DNA from: Azospirillum rugosum
GTDB taxonomy: Bacteria; Pseudomonadota; Alphaproteobacteria; Azospirillales; Azospirillaceae
DNA length: 64,000 bases
Direction of reading: 5' to 3'
Assembly: GCF_017876155.1 (NCBI RefSeq)
Contig: NZ_JAGINP010000035.1
Span: forward strand, 20,867 to 84,866
Part shown: positions 61,139 to 64,000 of the stretch, one piece after another
How positions within the stretch are numbered: position 1 is the first letter of the stretch
Layout: every line of letters begins with the position of its first letter
Made by a program: the position numbers and the translations under genes
The notes under the pieces: generated by a model
The model's input: the letters and a program-made list of their open reading frames with translations, nothing else
Databases searched by the model: none
What the model was told of the DNA's origin: nothing

Positions 61139-61404
61139 CACTCGGCATCCCAAACAAAGCCGTACAACAGGGCGCCGATGCCGCCAAGGGCGGTAAGATG
61201 GCGCAACGGCCGCAGATCGATCTGCGGCAGGATGAGCATATCGACGAACAGCAGGAGATTGTTCGCGGCAAGGCAAACGAAGCAGATCGCGCTCCACAGC
61301 AGCAGCCGGCTGCGCGTTCGGGCGTAGCTCCGCACCAGCAAGACCATGCAGACCACACTGGCTGCAAAGCACAGCAGATAAACCGACGATCCGATCAATT
61401 CCAT
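61138..61404 (-). CDS. DUF5985-type small membrane protein (paralogue)
   Basis: An 88-residue protein with three hydrophobic segments and the phrases CMVLLVRSYARTRSRLLLWSAICF and LAANNLLLFVDMLI (parts quoted), matching the same small family in a more polar version. It starts 2 bp after the stop of the winged-helix gene and overlaps the next gene by one base. The three genes form a compact operon. Confidence 0.82.
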   Translation of the reverse strand: MELIGSSVYLLCFAASVVCMVLLVRSYARTRSRLLLWSAICFVCLAANNLLLFVDMLILPQIDLRPLRHLTALGGIGALLYGFVWDAE

Positions 61405-61405
61405 G

Positions 61406-61777
61406 TCATTCGTCCCTGCGGAAACGAAAGGCGTCAGCGAAATTCTGGATTTTGTCCGAGGACACCGACCGAAGGGCTTTGACGATCGCCGTCGGTTGCG
61501 CAGCGTAAGCGGACGCGATCTCCCCGACCCACGACTCGAAAGCCGGCGAGGCGGGTTGATAGCGAACCCGGCCATCCGGCTCATCGGCCGCCAAGCCGGA
61601 CTGCTGCAGGTTCGTCAGCGCCTCTTGCACGATCACCGTGCTGCTGCGCGACTCCCGTATCAACTCCTCGGCGTTCCATGCCCGTCCGGCGTCGCGACGC
61701 AGCAGCAAAAGGATTTCCAGCGTCCACACCGTCCGGATGGAACTTTGAAGAAGCGTCAAGGCATCAGTCGAAAGCAC
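61406..61777 (-). CDS. Winged-helix-like small cytoplasmic protein
   Basis: About 123 residues. The pattern TLEILLLLRRDAGRAWNAEEL, then a recognition-helix-like STVIVQEALTNLQQSGL and a wing-like RVRYQPAS, reads as a winged helix of the PadR/MarR-like fold. The start is uncertain: GTG at 61777 opens the conserved-looking STDALTLLQSSIR text, while an in-frame ATG at 61897 would add about 40 unsupported residues. It leads the two DUF5985 genes and may regulate or partner them. No named function. Confidence 0.65.
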   Translation of the reverse strand: MLSTDALTLLQSSIRTVWTLEILLLLRRDAGRAWNAEELIRESRSSTVIVQEALTNLQQSGLAADEPDGRVRYQPASPAFESWVGEIASAYAAQPTAIVKALRSVSSDKIQNFADAFRFRRDE

Positions 61778-61904
61778 ACCGCTTATCCATCGTCTGTTTC
61801 GGCTTGCGGATGACCTCAGAACAATTGCCGATATTCGGCAGCGGGCGTTGGGGGGCGAAGGCCGATGTCTGTACACAATGGTTCCATTGGCGTCCATACT
61901 CCTT

Positions 61905-62167
61905 CCGGTAAACGCAGGCAGGGTGCGGTGATCCTGCTGGCGATGACCGGCTATTTCGCCGGGGCCGTGCAGGCGCCCCTGACCGCGGTGATCATCGTCA
62001 TGGAGATGAGCCGCGACCTAGCCACGCTGTTGCCGCTGATGCTGACGGCGCTGCTGGCCTCCAACGTCGCGCGGCTGGTGTCGCCCCACTCGCTCTGCCA
62101 CGCGCTGGCGGAGGCCTTTCCGTACAGCCATCGGGAAGAGCCGCCGGAGGCGCGGCCAACCCCCTAG
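61905..62167 (+). pseudogene. Fragment of a ClC-type chloride channel
   Basis: The last ~85 residues of a voltage-gated ClC protein are readable: MTGYFAGAVQAPLTAVIIVMEM, LLPLMLTALLASNVARL, then a short tail to the stop at 62165. The upstream membrane domain, including the selectivity motifs, is missing, and the frame enters from unrelated text near 61905. It is a 3' remnant, left by a deletion between it and the divergent winged-helix operon. Confidence 0.75.
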
Positions 62168-62272
62168 GCACGGCTGTCAAACCATGATCGGGCGGCTTGC
62201 GACATTGTCGATGGCTGCAGCGGGGAGCAGGCTCCCTGCCGCTTCCCCCGTCTGCGGAGGTGCGGCTGGAGG

Positions 62273-63358
62273 CTACCAGGGTTCCGCCTCTTCGCCCGAC
62301 TGCGGCGGGCTGATGATCAGCAGCAGGTCGTTTGGCTGGACGATGTAGCGGTTGCGTTCGGTGAAGGCGATGTTGCGGCCATGGCTGTGGACCTGCACCA
62401 CCACGCCGGCGTCGATCTCCGCCATGGTCTTGCCGACGTCGTCGGGCTCCGCCCGGCGTTCGGTCAGAACCATCCGGCCGCCGGCCGACATCAGGTCGCA
62501 CAGAAAGGGGGTGGCGTGCTGGCTGTCCACCGCGTCGGCCATCAGATAGCCGCCGATCTTCGGCGGCGACACCACGAGGTCGGCCCCGCTGAGGTTGGCG
62601 AGCTTGATGTTCTCCTCCTGCTTGATGTTGGCAACGATCTTGGTGGCGGCCGACAGGTGGCGCACGGTCAGGATCACCAGGATGGTGGTGTCGTCGCGGC
62701 CGGTGCTGACGATCACCGCCTTCGCCTGGCCGACGCAGGCCTTGGTCAGCGTCTCCTCGCTGGTGGCGTCGCCCAGAAGGCCGATGAAGCCGGCGTCGGC
62801 GGCCACCTGGATGCGATCCTCGGATCCGTCGATGACGACGATCCGGTCAGCGGGATGGCCCTTGGCGACGGTTTCCTGCGCGGCGATGAGCCCGCTGTGG
62901 CCGAAGCCGCACAGCACGATATGCCCGTGCAGCTGCTTTTGAATTCGGCTCAATCGAAATTCCTCCACGATGCGCTGCACGACGAGTTCGTAGGCGGTGC
63001 CCAGGAAGATGAACCAGATGAAGACGCGGATCGGCGTGACCGCAAAGGCGTCGATCAGCCGGGCGGTTTGGCTGACCGGGACGATGTCGCCGTAGCCGAC
63101 GGTGGTCACCGTGATCATGGCGAAGTAGAGGACGTCAGGAAAACTGATGGAGCCGTCGATCTGGTCCTTCAGCCCGTCGCGGTCGAACCAGAACACCGCG
63201 ATGACCAGCGCGATGAGGGCGATGACGATCGTGATGCGGACCAGCAGGGTCTTTTCCGGCGACAGGCCGGAGCGGACGTGCAGAAGCCGTCCCTTGCGCG
63301 GAGAGGGCTTGAGCCGCCTGGCGGGGGTTCGCTGCTCGACCGGTTTCTGCATCGACAT
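62273..63358 (-). CDS. Potassium-channel-like protein with TrkA-N (RCK) domain
   Basis: A 361-residue protein. After a basic N-terminus there is a membrane segment, then the pore with filter TVTTVGYGDIVP (about residues 80-92), and a second membrane segment (IRVFIWFIFLGTAYELVV). A TrkA-N domain follows with HIVLCGFGHSGLIAAQ for NAD(H) and VIDGSEDRI, then a TrkA-C-like end. This is a two-TM RCK-gated K+ channel. The ATG at 63358 is preferred to the nearby ATG at 63352. It has no close operon partner. Confidence 0.92.
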   Translation of the reverse strand: MSMQKPVEQRTPARRLKPSPRKGRLLHVRSGLSPEKTLLVRITIVIALIALVIAVFWFDRDGLKDQIDGSISFPDVLYFAMITVTTVGYGDIVPVSQTARLIDAFAVTPIRVFIWFIFLGTAYELVVQRIVEEFRLSRIQKQLHGHIVLCGFGHSGLIAAQETVAKGHPADRIVVIDGSEDRIQVAADAGFIGLLGDATSEETLTKACVGQAKAVIVSTGRDDTTILVILTVRHLSAATKIVANIKQEENIKLANLSGADLVVSPPKIGGYLMADAVDSQHATPFLCDLMSAGGRMVLTERRAEPDDVGKTMAEIDAGVVVQVHSHGRNIAFTERNRYIVQPNDLLLIISPPQSGEEAEPW

Positions 63359-63709
63359 TCGTCCGTTCGGATCCTCCGTGAGCACTGAATGCCTGAACGC
63401 AGGGTGGCGCCTCTCGGACGCGCGACAGGGCGCGCAAAGTCGAAAACCGCGTCCAACGCTGGATGCGCGTCGGGCATGAACGATCAAAGCAGCACCGGGC
63501 TCTCTGGGGCCTCTTCCGGCTGCTCCGGCGTGAGCAATCAGGCCATCTCACCCAACGAACGCGGCATGGGCCAAGGAATGACGCGGCAATCGTTGCCCAA
63601 CCCCTCCGGAACGCAGTGGGGACGGCCTTCGGGCGGACGCCGACCAATGTGGCGGGGCCGCTCTCCAGTGCGGGGGGCGCGGGCGATTTCCATGCGGTGG
63701 GCCCAGAAA

Positions 63710-63743
63710 CGCCAAATCCAGCCATTGTGGGCTGGATTTGGCG
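63710..63743. repeat. Strong 14-bp hairpin
   Basis: CGCCAAATCCAGCC (63710-63723) pairs perfectly with 63730-63743 across a 6-nt loop. There is no T-run on either side, so it is not a standard intrinsic terminator. It could be an IS end, a REP unit or a protein site. Confidence 0.6.
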
Positions 63744-63912
63744 CTGCGCCGCGTTGTCGTTTCGATCGTCGCTTGGTGCGATCTGCCCGTTTTAAGGCGT
63801 TTCCTCCCAGACTCCGGCCGCGGTTCCTTCTTTATCGGCCTTCCCGCGCAGCGGCAAGACAAAACAATCCGTAACGCCGCCGATGTCTGTGCAGGGCAAT
63901 TGCACTTGAAAT

Positions 63913-64000
63913 CCCTCTCCCGTCCCGGGAGAGGGAAGGGACCCGCGCGAAGCGTGGGAAGGGTGAGGGTGCCGACAAGGATCAGCGACTTGATCCTTGT
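63913..64000. repeat. REP-like element with two hairpins
   Basis: CCCTCTCCCG (63913-63922) pairs with 63926-63935. A second 10-bp stem, ACAAGGATCA (63975-63984) with 63991-64000, ends at the window edge. The first word matches the hairpin at 28222-28248. Compound CCCTCTCC/GGGTGAGGG elements are common intergenic repeats in this group of bacteria (general knowledge). Confidence 0.6.

Larger units (their letters stand above)
63359..64000. other. Gene-poor right end with several hairpins
   Basis: No open frame here has a recognisable product or good ribosome site. The region is occupied by hairpin structures at 63710-63743, 63913-63935 and 63975-64000. The last runs to the window edge, so the element there may be incomplete. 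Confidence 0.5.

Noticed and set aside
63389..63874. Plus-strand frames near the right end
   Set aside because: Arg/Pro/Gly-rich text across a strong hairpin, with no family resemblance.

Overview
The window is high-GC DNA with Shine-Dalgarno-led, tightly packed genes. The gene families present suggest a metabolically versatile alphaproteobacterium of the Azospirillum/Rhodospirillales type: tandem LysR regulators, many ABC importers, a remnant of an N-type F1 ATPase, paired DUF5985 proteins, a giant RTX protein and IS debris. The genus is inferred from this combination only. The sequence does not show whether it is chromosome or secondary replicon. I saw no rRNA, tRNA or CRISPR array.

Layout. 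1-7.6 kb: small envelope and secreted proteins (lipoproteins, a DUF1254/DUF1214 protein, an OmpA-family lipoprotein), a universal stress protein, and a beta/gamma fusion that looks like the scar of a deleted N-ATPase operon, followed by an IS5-type remnant. 7.6-15.5 kb: an orphan family-5 solute-binding protein, a LysR regulator and a catabolic group (frameshifted Rieske ferredoxin, peptide-deformylase-like protein, two DJ-1/PfpI proteins, phosphotriesterase-family hydrolase, alpha/beta hydrolase). 15.5-16.4 kb: a decayed DDE transposase. 16.4-22.6 kb: a minus-strand operon that joins a polar amino-acid-type ABC importer to an FMN 2-hydroxyacid oxidase, a D-2-hydroxyacid dehydrogenase and an RraA-like protein; a LysR gene is divergent to it. 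23.6-26.3 kb: a second LysR gene followed by an AtuA-family/DUF4387 pair.

26.4-39.8 kb is the most interesting catabolic block. A ribose-type ABC importer and a LacI-family regulator sit between two paralogous pairs of class-I CoA-transferase-fold proteins. A CaiB/BaiF protein, a ThDP enzyme and a DhaK/DhaL-type kinase follow. Copies of a TAAAACGnTTTA palindrome lie at the divergent promoter, inside the importer ATPase gene and before the ThDP gene, so the block is probably one regulon. By my reading, both class-I beta-type subunits and the CaiB-type protein lack the carboxylate that normally forms the acyl-enzyme, which points to hydrolytic or otherwise atypical CoA chemistry.

40.1-58.4 kb holds a 1387-residue multi-domain glycosyltransferase and a 4666-residue RTX protein. 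The RTX protein has about eighteen 0.5-kb serralysin-like modules at its N-terminus, then NIDO, Calx-beta and VWD domains, and a second RTX block at the C-terminus. 59-64 kb: an SLC13 transporter, a small winged-helix/DUF5985/DUF5985 operon, a ClC-channel fragment and a TrkA-N potassium-channel-like protein. Hairpin-rich interspersed repeats occur at 185-300, 28222-28248, 38000-38175 and near the right end.
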